Below are positions 12,229 to 20,604 of a stretch of 64,000 bases of DNA, in pieces. Both the position numbers and the translations under genes were made by a program. Each line of letters opens with the position of its first letter. Positions within the stretch are counted from its first letter, which is position 1. The stretch is from an uncultured Alphaproteobacteria bacterium (GTDB lineage: Bacteria > Pseudomonadota > Alphaproteobacteria > Methylaequorales > Methylaequoraceae). The notes below the pieces were generated by a model. That model was not told the DNA's origin. It did no database searches and was given only the letters and a program-made list of their open reading frames with translations. The stretch covers positions 1 through 64,000 of the forward strand of contig CACEXK010000001.1 of the NCBI GenBank assembly GCA_902563505.1, written 5' to 3'.

Positions 12229-13696
12229 TTGAAATTATATTTTCTATTACTTTTGCCGAACTGATTACACCTGGGACACCTGCTCCAGGATGACTTCCTG
12301 CTCCAGCAAAGTAAAGATTTTTAAAGTCTTCAGATTTATTATGAAACCTAAACCATGCAGATTGTGTAAATATTGGACTTATTGAAAATCCAGTACCATT
12401 AAGTGATTGATAATCATTTTTAAAATCTTCGGGTGTCATATAAAAACAAACATCAAGATTTTTTGTTAAATCAGGTAGAATAGTTTTTTCAAGTGCTTTT
12501 AAAATTTTATCCCTATACCCATCAGCTTTTTTCTTCCAATTTATTTTTGATAATAGGTTTGGAACAGGTGACAAAACATAAAAACAATCACGACCTTTTG
12601 GTGCCATTGATTTATCTGTGGCAGTTGGTCTATGTAGGTATAAGCTGAAATCATCTGCTAATATTTTTTTATCAAAAATATCATTCAACAGACTCTGATA
12701 TCTTTTCCCCATCCATATGGTATGATGAGCAATATTTGGATATTTAATCTTTGTTCCAAAATAAATAACAAAAAGACCCATCGAGAAATCAAGATTATCA
12801 ATTCTTTTTTTTGTCCATTTCTTATTATATTCTGATTTGATTAAATTCTTATATGTAAATGCTGGATCTGCATTAATTATAACTTTGTCAGCAAAAACCT
12901 TCTCCTTATTATTAATTTCAACTCCAACTACTTTTTTACCTTTAGTTAAGATTTTAGTAATTGAAGAATTAGTAGATATATCTATTTTTTCTTCTATCAT
13001 TAGCTTTTTTAAAGCATTAATAAGCTTTCCTGTTCCTCCAATAGCATAATGAACACCCCATTTTCTCTCAAGAAAATGTATTAGATTGTAAATACTAGTC
13101 GTTGAAATTGGGTTGCCTCCAAGTAATAATGGTTGAATACTGAGCGCTTGTCGAAGTTGCTCATTTTTAATAAATTTCGAAACTAGCTTGAATACGGTAA
13201 GATAACTTTTTAAAACAAAAAGCACAGGGATTTGCTTGATCATAAAAAAGAAATTATGAAAAGGGGTTGTGGAAAGTTTTAAAAAGCCGACATTGAATAT
13301 TTTTTCAGAAAACTTCAATAACTTTCTATATCCATCAATATCTCTTTTATCAAATTTTGAAATTTCTTTTTTAGTTTTTTCTATACTGTCTGAATAATCA
13401 AATACCATTGAATTAGATGAAAAATAGAATCTGTACCAAGGGTCTAACCTTACAAATTTGACATAATTTTTTCTATTTTTCCCAAAAAGATTAAAAAGTT
13501 CATCGAATAAGAAAGGTGCTGTAATTACTGTTGGACCTGCGTCGAATATGTAACCAGATTTCTTAAAGACTCTTGCTCTACCACCAATTTGAGATAATTT
13601 CTCAAAAACCCTTACTTCGTATCCCATTGCTCTTAGCCTCAGAGCAGATGCTATACCCCCGAAACCAGAACCGACAACGACAGCATTACCTTTCAT
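12215..13696 (-). CDS. crtI: Phytoene desaturase
   Basis: FAD enzyme that introduces the double bonds turning phytoene into lycopene. 493 residues, normal for bacterial CrtI. The N-terminus has the Rossmann motif GSGFGGIASALRLRAMGYEV and VFEK; the C-terminus has the CrtI signature FAGAGSHPGAGVPGVISSAK. DAGPTVIT near residue 53 is also diagnostic. Starts 3 nt after crtE and overlaps crtB by 14 nt, so it is a central gene of the carotenoid operon. Confidence 0.96.
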   Translation of the reverse strand: MKGNAVVVGSGFGGIASALRLRAMGYEVRVFEKLSQIGGRARVFKKSGYIFDAGPTVITAPFLFDELFNLFGKNRKNYVKFVRLDPWYRFYFSSNSMVFDYSDSIEKTKKEISKFDKRDIDGYRKLLKFSEKIFNVGFLKLSTTPFHNFFFMIKQIPVLFVLKSYLTVFKLVSKFIKNEQLRQALSIQPLLLGGNPISTTSIYNLIHFLERKWGVHYAIGGTGKLINALKKLMIEEKIDISTNSSITKILTKGKKVVGVEINNKEKVFADKVIINADPAFTYKNLIKSEYNKKWTKKRIDNLDFSMGLFVIYFGTKIKYPNIAHHTIWMGKRYQSLLNDIFDKKILADDFSLYLHRPTATDKSMAPKGRDCFYVLSPVPNLLSKINWKKKADGYRDKILKALEKTILPDLTKNLDVCFYMTPEDFKNDYQSLNGTGFSISPIFTQSAWFRFHNKSEDFKNLYFAGAGSHPGAGVPGVISSAKVIENIISNEIK

Positions 13697-13699
13697 GTT

Positions 13700-14794
13700 T
13701 TAGTATTTAATTTTTCTTGAAATTCTATTAAGTATATTTTTTACAACATATTTTACTATTTTATATAATTTCAAATCTGTGTTTTTTGACTTTAATAATG
13801 CTTTTCTTGAAACAGCAATTAAATGTTCGATTGATTTTTCAATTATACCCTTGCTTTTAATTACCTTTATCCAATTAAGAATATCTTCTTCAGATATTGA
13901 TTCTGATTTTCTTTTCAGAAACTCTTGAAGTAAGAACCTCTCTCCTGAAGTTGAGGATTTGAGAAAGTGCATAATTAAAACATTCATTTTTCCTTCTTTT
14001 AGATCTCTTCCGGGAAGTCCACGATCTTTAATACCTAGAAAGTCCGATAAGTCATCTTGTATCTGATACGCCAAACCTGTTTCATATAGTGGTTTAAAGT
14101 AATCTGATTTATAATTTTGAAAACCTTTTAATGATAAAATAAGTTTAACTGGCAAACAAATAAGCCCCCCTGTTTTAGCTCTCGAGGTGGATTCATAATC
14201 ATTCATTTTTAAATCTATATCAGATCTTCCCAATATTTCAATGGATTGACCTTTTACTGTTTGTTTTATTATTCTGGTAAGTTCCTCAATTGCTTTACAT
14301 TTATAATCTGCATTTACATTTATTTTAACCAGAGATTCGAATGAACCTGAAATAAAGTAGTCGCCCAGATTTATAGCTGTATGATCTCCAAACCTGTTCC
14401 ATATTGTAGGAAGACCTCTTCTCAGCAAATCTCTATCTTGCAAGTCATCGTGAATAAGAGAAGCATTGTGAATGAATTCACAACAGACTGCCGTATAAAT
14501 TGCAGATTCTTTATCTAAATGAAAAATATCTGCTGTTATTAATGCAAGAAGTGCTCTGAATCTTTTGCCGCCAGATTGCAATTGATATTTTGCACAATGT
14601 CCCATCCAAGAGTCATCACACAAAAATCCCTTCATTTTTTCTTCTACAAGTCTCAAATCATCAAAATACTTAATACTTTGAGGTAGAGTTGCATTTATAT
14701 TTTTTTTGAAATTATTTAGATTTGTCCAGTTGATAGATGATCTAACAAAATCAAGATTTTCTAGATAGCTTTGATAACTTTGATTCTTACTCAT
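13700..14794 (-). CDS. crtE: Geranylgeranyl diphosphate synthase
   Basis: Trans-isoprenyl diphosphate synthase; context says it makes C20 geranylgeranyl diphosphate for carotenoids, whereas the second synthase at 25056 is the farnesyl type. 364 residues, longer than the usual ~300 because of an N-terminal extension of roughly 50 residues. First Asp-rich motif DDLQDRD at 116-122, second DDLSD at 247-251. ATG at 14794 lies only 8 nt after the stem of the terminator-like hairpin downstream of proteorhodopsin, so its expression may depend on read-through. No Shine-Dalgarno is visible outside the hairpin. Confidence 0.92.
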   Translation of the reverse strand: MSKNQSYQSYLENLDFVRSSINWTNLNNFKKNINATLPQSIKYFDDLRLVEEKMKGFLCDDSWMGHCAKYQLQSGGKRFRALLALITADIFHLDKESAIYTAVCCEFIHNASLIHDDLQDRDLLRRGLPTIWNRFGDHTAINLGDYFISGSFESLVKINVNADYKCKAIEELTRIIKQTVKGQSIEILGRSDIDLKMNDYESTSRAKTGGLICLPVKLILSLKGFQNYKSDYFKPLYETGLAYQIQDDLSDFLGIKDRGLPGRDLKEGKMNVLIMHFLKSSTSGERFLLQEFLKRKSESISEEDILNWIKVIKSKGIIEKSIEHLIAVSRKALLKSKNTDLKLYKIVKYVVKNILNRISRKIKY

Positions 14795-14832
14795 TATAAA
14801 AATAAGGGAAACATCTAAAAATGTTTCCCTTA
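14795..14832 (-). terminator. Rho-independent terminator or attenuator between proteorhodopsin and crtE
   Basis: Perfect 12-bp inverted repeat: arms 14803-14814 and 14821-14832, with a 6-base loop. On the minus strand the stem is followed by TTTTT and then, after three more bases, by the crtE ATG. This is a textbook intrinsic terminator. Lying between a probably abundant message and the biosynthetic genes it could set their ratio. Termination efficiency is inferred, not measured. Confidence 0.88.
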
Positions 14833-14860
14833 CCCTTAATTATATTACATAAATCAAAAT

Positions 14861-15559
14861 TTATGCTTTGGCTGTATCAGCTTTAGCAGCAGCCCAAATT
14901 ATCAAACCAAAAGCGATTTTGTTGACAAAGTCTGCTAGGTTATAAACCCAGTTTAATGTAGCTGGATCAGCTCCGGCACCTGATAGGTAACCTAAGAAAT
15001 AACCAATTGGATAAATTGACCATCCAATAGATACAATCCATTTCATTGCATTGAATGCACTTTTCATTCCTTCAGAATTACTTGAGGCGCTTGCTTGAGC
15101 AGCTTCACCTGCAAATACTTCATAAAGAATGTAAATCCATCCTGCTATACCGACAATAAAACCAACAACAGGGTTTATATATCCGGCTTCTCCCATAAAA
15201 CCGCCAACAAGCATAATAATTGTACCTATTAACAGTCTCCAGAAAATACCTGCTGATGCTGCTCCAACTGCTGCTAGAATTAAGTAAAATTCTACCATTT
15301 GAAGTGGTACAGTAAGCAACCAATCAATATATCTGTATACTAGGGGTGATTCACCTGTAGAGACCCATACATCTCTCATGTAAAAGTAGTGAACAGCGGC
15401 AATTAGCGTAACAAGTCCTGCTACTCTAACAGAAGTTTGCCAATGTTTAGAAACACTGTTGCCTTCAAGAAAGAAGAATGCAGTGGAAGCAACCATTCCG
15501 ATTGAGATAATCCAAAATGATACACCCACGAAATCTTCTGGCTTAAGCATATAGTCCAT
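14861..15559 (-). CDS. Proteorhodopsin, predicted blue-absorbing proton pump
   Basis: Seven-helix retinal protein, 232 residues. D79 (proton acceptor), T83 and E90 (donor) give the DTE pattern of outward proton pumps. H57 matches the His that pairs with the acceptor, and K214 in ADFVNKIAFG is the Schiff-base lysine. The tuning site (position 105 in SAR86 proteorhodopsin) is Q87, associated with blue absorption. The protein starts at the level of helix A without a cleavable signal peptide; a stop codon seven codons upstream excludes an N-terminal extension. Start supported by AAAGGA 7 nt upstream. Codon use is less A-rich than that of neighbouring genes, suggesting strong expression. Confidence 0.97.
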   Translation of the reverse strand: MDYMLKPEDFVGVSFWIISIGMVASTAFFFLEGNSVSKHWQTSVRVAGLVTLIAAVHYFYMRDVWVSTGESPLVYRYIDWLLTVPLQMVEFYLILAAVGAASAGIFWRLLIGTIIMLVGGFMGEAGYINPVVGFIVGIAGWIYILYEVFAGEAAQASASSNSEGMKSAFNAMKWIVSIGWSIYPIGYFLGYLSGAGADPATLNWVYNLADFVNKIAFGLIIWAAAKADTAKA

Positions 15560-15566
15560 ATTTCTA

Positions 15567-15572
15567 TCCTTT
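15567..15572 (-). promoter_or_regulatory. Shine-Dalgarno site of proteorhodopsin
   Basis: AAAGGA on the minus strand, 7 nt before the ATG at 15559. Few genes here have such a clear site. It fixes the start and with it the absence of a signal peptide. Confidence 0.75.
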
Positions 15573-15599
15573 CGTAGTTATTAAAAATTAACCTTAACT

Positions 15600-15628
15600 A
15601 ATATATTAATTAGTGGCTAATAAGTTAA
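15600..15628 (-). promoter_or_regulatory. Candidate promoter of proteorhodopsin
   Basis: On the minus strand TTAACT (15623-15628) is 17 bp from TATATT (15600-15605), an acceptable sigma-70 pair. It would give a leader of about 35 nt ending in a good ribosome site. In such AT-rich DNA similar strings are common, so this is a suggestion only. A small inverted repeat (GGGTA/TACCC, 15652-15670) lies upstream. Confidence 0.35.
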
Positions 15629-15753
15629 TTATTACATACAAGTAGATCTATGGGTACTATAGCGTTACCCAAAAACCTCCCCATATCTTTTAAGTTTATA
15701 GGATGACTAAAATTAAAGCGAATTCAAGAAAAAAAAACTTATAAATCTCTAAA

Positions 15754-16188
15754 TCATTGATTGTATTGGTAAAAAAATTGTGGAAAAAAAGATACGATAG
15801 CTAGGAGGGTTAGATAGACCCTTAGTTTCTTATACCAAATATTTGTATTTTCCTTAAGTAATATTAAATCCATAATTAAACACCATATCAGAAGAAAAAT
15901 TACGATAAGTTCATTATAAAATTCCAAATGTACAAATTGATTTGACCATGCAAATATAACCGGAAGCATGGGTAAAATGTACAAACGATTTTTTTTATAA
16001 TTAATTATTCTTTCCCAATGCATTCCTGAAAGAAATGATATTATCAAAGAGGCATAAATTATTAAAACTTGGTGTAAAATATCAGAATTTAAATGATAAA
16101 TTTTTGGGAAAAAAATTATTAAAAATGTATTGATATAGAAAGGTATAAGACCAAGAGAACCTAATACTATTGTTTGTTTTTCATTCAT
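15754..16188 (-). CDS. DUF3429 family membrane protein
   Basis: 144 residues with about four to five membrane helices. LGSLGLIPFYIN near the N-terminus and LIISFLSGMHWE in the middle match the DUF3429 pattern (LG..GLIPF and the FL.G.HW motif). Function unknown for the family. It lies upstream of proteorhodopsin on the same strand with a 194-nt gap that holds the likely proteorhodopsin promoter, so it is probably a separate unit. Confidence 0.7.
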   Translation of the reverse strand: MNEKQTIVLGSLGLIPFYINTFLIIFFPKIYHLNSDILHQVLIIYASLIISFLSGMHWERIINYKKNRLYILPMLPVIFAWSNQFVHLEFYNELIVIFLLIWCLIMDLILLKENTNIWYKKLRVYLTLLAIVSFFPQFFYQYNQ

Positions 16189-16247
16189 TAATACACTTGC
16201 CTGAAATTATTTAACCTTTATCATAGAAATTTAATTAATTCCATACA

Positions 16248-16463
16248 ATGACTGATCTTGAAATAAAACAAATAGAAGAATACTTGAATAAAAAATTCAA
16301 TACTACAGGCTTTGAAGCTGTAAAGAGAAAATCTATCGATGATTCTTGTGAAATATTATTTGATAATGAGTTTATTGGTTTGATGTATGTTGAGGTGGAT
16401 GAAGGAGAAAAATCCTACCAGTTTCATATGACAATACTAAAAGAAGATCTAATGGAAATCTAA
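16248..16463 (+). CDS. DUF3126 family protein
   Basis: 71 residues. The central DNEFIGLMYVEVDEGEKSYQFHMTIL matches the small alphaproteobacterial DUF3126 family, which has a conserved FIG..fvd.edG..S..F.M.IL.eDL pattern. No signal peptide or membrane helix; probably cytoplasmic, function unknown. The stop codon shares a base with the start of the next gene (TAATG), which suggests translational coupling. Confidence 0.82.
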   Translation: MTDLEIKQIEEYLNKKFNTTGFEAVKRKSIDDSCEILFDNEFIGLMYVEVDEGEKSYQFHMTILKEDLMEI

Positions 16464-17188
16464 TGCGATTTATAATTTTTTTTTATACTTTTTTTTTAAG
16501 CACAAACCTTTTTGCACACCATAAAATTTATAGTCCTCAAGTTGAAGAAGGAAGACAATCTTTTGAATGGAGGGGGCATTTTGATTCTGATGACAGAGAA
16601 TCAAAAAATAAAGCACATCACCATGTTTTGGAAACGGAGTATTCTTGGACACATTATTGGCAAAGTGAAATAGAGCTTCATTTATCAGACAAAGAGGAAA
16701 CTCCTTTTGATTGGGAAAAAACGGAATTTCAAAACCAGGTTCAAATTTTAGACTATAAAAATTTTGCCGCTGCGCTTTATTTTTCTTATAATTTTGTTTC
16801 TGAAGGAGAAGAAGCTGATGAAATAGAGTACAAATATTTAAATCAATTTTATAATGAATCATTGAGTTTTATTTCAAATTTTATTTTTGAAAAACAGGTT
16901 GGTGCAACAGCCGAAGGATCAACTACTTTTAGTTTGAGTAATTCATTAATGTTTGATGGTTTTTTTCGTGATAAATTTAGTTTTGGCATAATAGGTTTCA
17001 GTGATTTTGGTGAAGTTTCCAACCCCAATACATTTGATACACAAAAACATCAATATGGATTACAGTTTGAATCGGAATTTAAATTTAATGATATAGAATA
17101 TGAATTGTCTTTAGGTTATGTACACGGTCTCACGGATTCAACGGCAAACCATTCTTTGATTTGGAATTTTGAACTAGAGTTTAATTAA
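16463..17188 (+). CDS. Secreted beta-rich protein, possible outer-membrane barrel
   Basis: 241 residues, not recognised as a named family. A signal peptide is clear (about residues 1-18, ending LFAHH). The mature part starts HHKIYSPQVEEGRQSFEWRG and continues with alternating hydrophobic/polar strands and many aromatic residues at strand ends (for example YEYELSLGYVHG-type segments), as in small outer-membrane barrels. It ends NFELEFN rather than with the classical terminal aromatic. Histidine-rich near residues 18-60 (HH, AHHHV). Coupled to DUF3126 by a 1-nt overlap and overlapping the convergent lipoprotein gene by 4 nt. Confidence 0.6.
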   Translation: MRFIIFFYTFFLSTNLFAHHKIYSPQVEEGRQSFEWRGHFDSDDRESKNKAHHHVLETEYSWTHYWQSEIELHLSDKEETPFDWEKTEFQNQVQILDYKNFAAALYFSYNFVSEGEEADEIEYKYLNQFYNESLSFISNFIFEKQVGATAEGSTTFSLSNSLMFDGFFRDKFSFGIIGFSDFGEVSNPNTFDTQKHQYGLQFESEFKFNDIEYELSLGYVHGLTDSTANHSLIWNFELEFN

Positions 17189-18204
17189 TAGCCAAGTTCT
17201 TTCAGTTTTTTTAAGTAATTTTCCTCACTGATTAATCCTCTAGATCTCATATTTTCAAGTGATTTAAAAGTTAATTCTCTGTTTGGATTAATTCTTTGTT
17301 TATTGGGAACAGGATAATATTGATTTGGGTTTTGATAAGGAGCCGGGTAGGGGTAGGGATATGGATATGGATATGGATATGGAGTCGGAGGAGGGGAAAC
17401 ATTAGGGTATCCACCCCTATTACCATATTGATAGTTTTGATTTGGATTCCTCATGGACCTAAGCTCTTTCTTTAATTGCTGCAATTCATTTCTTAAACCT
17501 TGCATTTCAATATTAGACGATCTTGCCATGCTCCTCTCATTTTCTGTAAGCCGACTTCTAGCAATTAAAGAATTATTTGTGAGCACAATCCAATCAGCTC
17601 TTCCTTTAGCAATTCTTGGTCTCATAATTCCTGAATTTGGGGGAGCAGCAATAGCGAACGGATTTTTGACAGAAATTATTCTTGATCCAGGAACATATGG
17701 GTTTTTTCTTAGGTCTGGATTTCTTGTTTGAAGCATAGGATCAGTTGTGCTTTGAAAACCTTTTCTGAGAACAGAACCAAAAATAACATTTAATCCATCT
17801 TTATTATAAAAGATTCTTCCCGATACAACTCTGTTATCTTTTAATCTAGTTCCAGGCAAGCCAGAGTACCAACTTTCTATAGTAAAAACTACATCTTGGT
17901 CAGGTTTTGCTTGTGACAAGCCCCTTTCTATTGCCTCAGTTATGATTGTGAGTTTTTCATCAGGAAATAAGGATTGTGTTTTGGTTCCAACCCTTATTAA
18001 AAGTAGTTTAAGTGCTCCATCTATTCTATCTGATGAAACCTGAATTGGGTGCTGATTCGGTCCTGTAAGTTTTGAATCTTGAGAGACAACTTTCACATTT
18101 TCGTAAGCACTTAAATAAAGCACATCATTATCAATGAAAATATCATCAAATGAGGAGCAACTCGCTAAAAAGAAAGTTAAAATCAAAGTAAATAATTTTT
18201 TCAT
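17185..18204 (-). CDS. Lipoprotein with Pro-Tyr repeat and C-terminal SHOCT-like domain
   Basis: 339 residues. The signal peptide ends in the lipobox LASC with Cys16, so the mature protein is lipid-anchored. Residues about 20-215 form a globular part of unknown fold. Then follow a short coiled coil (about 220-250), a Pro/Tyr/Asn-rich linker with a PY repeat, and a C-terminal helical segment (LENMRSRGLISEENYLKKLKEL) resembling a SHOCT domain. The linker is encoded partly by a hexanucleotide repeat at 17357-17382. Function unknown; a surface or envelope role is likely. Confidence 0.7.
   Translation of the reverse strand: MKKLFTLILTFFLASCSSFDDIFIDNDVLYLSAYENVKVVSQDSKLTGPNQHPIQVSSDRIDGALKLLLIRVGTKTQSLFPDEKLTIITEAIERGLSQAKPDQDVVFTIESWYSGLPGTRLKDNRVVSGRIFYNKDGLNVIFGSVLRKGFQSTTDPMLQTRNPDLRKNPYVPGSRIISVKNPFAIAAPPNSGIMRPRIAKGRADWIVLTNNSLIARSRLTENERSMARSSNIEMQGLRNELQQLKKELRSMRNPNQNYQYGNRGGYPNVSPPPTPYPYPYPYPYPYPAPYQNPNQYYPVPNKQRINPNRELTFKSLENMRSRGLISEENYLKKLKELGY
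17357..17382. repeat. Hexanucleotide tandem repeat inside the lipoprotein gene
   Basis: Four full copies of GGATAT plus two bases, encoding alternating Tyr-Pro on the minus strand. Copy-number change would keep the reading frame and alter only the linker length. Confidence 0.85.
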
Positions 18205-18267
18205 AATCCAAGTATGTATTACAAATTTAAAATCTTACTTTTTTTTATATCTGATAAAATTTAAATG

Positions 18268-18289
18268 ATCTACCAGAAAAAGAATCTAT
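18268..18289 (-). other. Possible remnant of a second porin 3' end
   Basis: 18270-18285 matches the last 16 bases of the porin gene (18364-18379) at 15 of 16 positions and would encode FFFW-stop on the minus strand. It could be the scar of a lost tandem porin copy. It is short enough to be chance. Confidence 0.25.
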
Positions 18290-18298
18290 AGTTTTAGA

Positions 18299-18334
18299 TA
18301 AAAAAAAAGGGAGACTAAAATGCCTCCCTTTTTT
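18299..18334 (-). terminator. Rho-independent terminator of the porin gene
   Basis: Arms 18303-18313 and 18324-18334 pair over 11 bp (GGGAG/CTCCC core flanked by A/T runs), with a 10-base loop. On the minus strand the stem runs into a T tract (18308 downwards). It sits 30 bases after the porin stop. Together with the one after proteorhodopsin it is the only clear intrinsic terminator I see in the window. Confidence 0.88.
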
Positions 18335-18363
18335 ACCAAAATTGATTTGGTTTGGTATATGGT

Positions 18364-19728
18364 CTACCAGAAGAAGAATGCACCAACAGAAACGTTAGTA
18401 GATTCTTGAGATCCACCAGCATGCCAGTGAGCTTCAGTGTACGAACCTTCAGCAATAACTCTGAAATCTTCAGTTACATTATGCCAAATCATACCCATGT
18501 GAGACTCAACATAGTTTTGTAGTGCAGAAGTTCTTGTATTACTTGCGTCTATGTTGTTCACATCACCCCAGTCTTCACCTGTTAACACTTGATGGTTAGA
18601 ACCATAAGAGTAACCTAGGTTAGTACCTTGACCAAAGTCATATGTTGCTTGTAAGTATCCACCATAAAAGTGTCTAGCCTTACCTCTGTCATCAAGAGAC
18701 CCAGAATACGCACCGTTCAAGTTTCCTTGAAACTGCATACCAAGACCTACATTGTAGAAACCAGTAGCAACGAAAGTCAAACCTTGGAAAGTCATTTTTG
18801 TACCGAAACCAACAGCTCCAACTGAAACATCGTCAGAGTAGTCTCCGTCAATTGTTGTACCAACAGCCTGATTACCTAGGTTAAGCACGTCAAAAGAGAG
18901 TGCTTCTGCTTGAGTTCTATCGACATTTTGATATTGACCGTCTACCCACCAATAAGTGCCTAGATCACCAACATCAAAAGATAAATCTAACTGAGCTTCA
19001 ACTCTTGGAGTACTATGTTGAGTAGCATCTGCTGCACCGTTTGATAGGATGTCAGTTGCTTGCATAATACCAACTTTTGCTCCGATAGGACCAAGTCCAG
19101 GAGTTGTCCATGTAATTTGCGGATACCAGTCAGCATATACATATCCAACACCAATTCTACCTAATGTTGTACCTGAAATACTACCAGCGGCCACACCAAC
19201 ACCAAATAATGTCATATCATTGACAATAGCGTTTGCGCCATGGATACCTAAACTTCTACCCATTAAAACTGAACCCCAAGATCCAGCAACAGAGAGTGAA
19301 GTTTCACGAATGTTTAACACGTTGTTATCAGCAGAGTCACCATTCGCGTTCATGTGAGTATAAAGACCTAAACGACCAGATACATCTAATCCATTTTTTG
19401 TAGGTGCTTTAACTGTGAACCCCCAAACATTTGGTAATAAACCAACTGAAATTGAAGAAAAATCTTCAGAACCAGCGGTAAGATCATTGGTACCTTGTCC
19501 ACTCATAACAACAGAAGATGCACTATCTCTTGTAGTATATGATTGGTTATTACCAACCCTCTCAATATTACCAGTTGAGGTGTGGTTATAGAATGCGTTA
19601 GCCGCACCATCGAATGAAACTTCCCAACCACTGTCACTCATAAGTAAAACTTTTGAATCAACATCAGTAGAAGAAAGAGCCATTACAGCAGGTATAGCAG
19701 CTAGAGCAATTTTCTTATTAATATTCAT
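18364..19728 (-). CDS. Outer-membrane porin
   Basis: 454 residues. A signal peptide of about 25 residues (MNINKKIALAAIPAVMALSS...) is followed by a barrel with alternating strands and a C-terminal aromatic (VGAFFFW), the insertion signal for the BAM complex. General diffusion porin of the Gram-negative type. The codon and base composition is visibly richer in G+C than its neighbours, and the start is preceded by a strong GGAAGGAAA ribosome site, both suggesting high expression. It has its own terminator. Being a separate unit, it is probably not the dedicated receptor of the TonB operon upstream. Confidence 0.88.
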   Translation of the reverse strand: MNINKKIALAAIPAVMALSSTDVDSKVLLMSDSGWEVSFDGAANAFYNHTSTGNIERVGNNQSYTTRDSASSVVMSGQGTNDLTAGSEDFSSISVGLLPNVWGFTVKAPTKNGLDVSGRLGLYTHMNANGDSADNNVLNIRETSLSVAGSWGSVLMGRSLGIHGANAIVNDMTLFGVGVAAGSISGTTLGRIGVGYVYADWYPQITWTTPGLGPIGAKVGIMQATDILSNGAADATQHSTPRVEAQLDLSFDVGDLGTYWWVDGQYQNVDRTQAEALSFDVLNLGNQAVGTTIDGDYSDDVSVGAVGFGTKMTFQGLTFVATGFYNVGLGMQFQGNLNGAYSGSLDDRGKARHFYGGYLQATYDFGQGTNLGYSYGSNHQVLTGEDWGDVNNIDASNTRTSALQNYVESHMGMIWHNVTEDFRVIAEGSYTEAHWHAGGSQESTNVSVGAFFFW

Positions 19729-19860
19729 ATTATTTCCTTCCCTATAGTTAAGATTAATTAAATAATATGATTTAAATATATCTCATAGAATAAACAATTG
19801 AAGAAATAATTAAAAACAGTCAACAAAAGTGACAAATTTGTTGCATTAATACAACAATCA

Positions 19861-20604
19861 CTACTTTAGTATGAAATTCACTGGAATCTTTATTTTTAGT
19901 AGCTTCCGATCATCAAACAACAACATAGGCGGGGGAGGAAAAATATATTTTCTTAAGATATTTTTAGTTGCATCCAATAATCTTTTTGGCCTTCTTGTAT
20001 CAAATTCCATTTTTTTTAAATCTCCATTAGAATCTATTGAAATTACTGCAATAATTGTTCCCTGTTCTCTTCTTTTGATTGATTGAATTGGGTATGATTT
20101 TGATGCAATAATATTTATTTCTTTAGAAATAAGTGAAAAATATGCCTTTAATTCTTTGCTAATTAAATCTGATTTTTTTCTACTTTCATTTGAAGGTAAT
20201 TGTTTTTTGATCGGTTTTACATTTTCTTGAGAATTAATTTTTTTTCTCGGTGAGACAACTTCTTGCTTTTTTTCGATTTCTTTTTTAATTGGTAATTCTT
20301 TTTTTATTGGGACTTCTTTTTTAATAGGTATACTCTTTTTTAGGGGCACATCTTTTTTTACTGGAGATTCTTTTTCTTTAGTAACTGGTTCTTTCAATTT
20401 TTTTTCATCTATTTCGTTTGTCTTTGGGGGTGCTTTAACATCAGGTCTGAATTTTTGGAATGTACTCAAGTCCATGACAAAAATTTCTTTTTCTTTGTTT
20501 TCTTTGAAAGATTGTATGAAACTAATCATAGAAAAATGAATTAGTATCGAAAAAAAACTAGCTAAAAAAAAAAAGTTAACTCTCAACATTTTTGTGCCTA
20601 ACAT
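19861..20604 (-). CDS. tonB: TonB energy-transducing protein
   Basis: 247 residues. N-terminal membrane helix containing SILIH (S19, H23), the SxxxH motif needed for coupling to ExbB/ExbD. Then comes a long Lys/Pro/Glu linker with repeated PIKKE units (about residues 75-115) to span the periplasm. The C-terminal TonB domain has YPIQSIKRREQG...IDSNGDLKK. Start ATG at 20604; a second ATG at 20589 is possible and has a weak AGG upstream. Last gene of the ABC-ExbB-ExbD-ExbD-TonB series and overlaps the second ExbD by 29 nt. No TonB-dependent receptor is in the window. Confidence 0.88.
   Translation of the reverse strand: MLGTKMLRVNFFFLASFFSILIHFSMISFIQSFKENKEKEIFVMDLSTFQKFRPDVKAPPKTNEIDEKKLKEPVTKEKESPVKKDVPLKKSIPIKKEVPIKKELPIKKEIEKKQEVVSPRKKINSQENVKPIKKQLPSNESRKKSDLISKELKAYFSLISKEINIIASKSYPIQSIKRREQGTIIAVISIDSNGDLKKMEFDTRRPKRLLDATKNILRKYIFPPPPMLLFDDRKLLKIKIPVNFILK

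Noticed and set aside
16470-16862. 130-codon open frame antisense to the secreted beta-rich protein
   Set aside because: The sense frame has a signal peptide and coupling to DUF3126; the antisense one has neither.
19838-19857. Hairpin TTGTTG/CAACAA just after tonB as operon terminator
   Set aside because: Six-base stem with an eight-base loop and no T tract; may equally belong to the porin promoter region.
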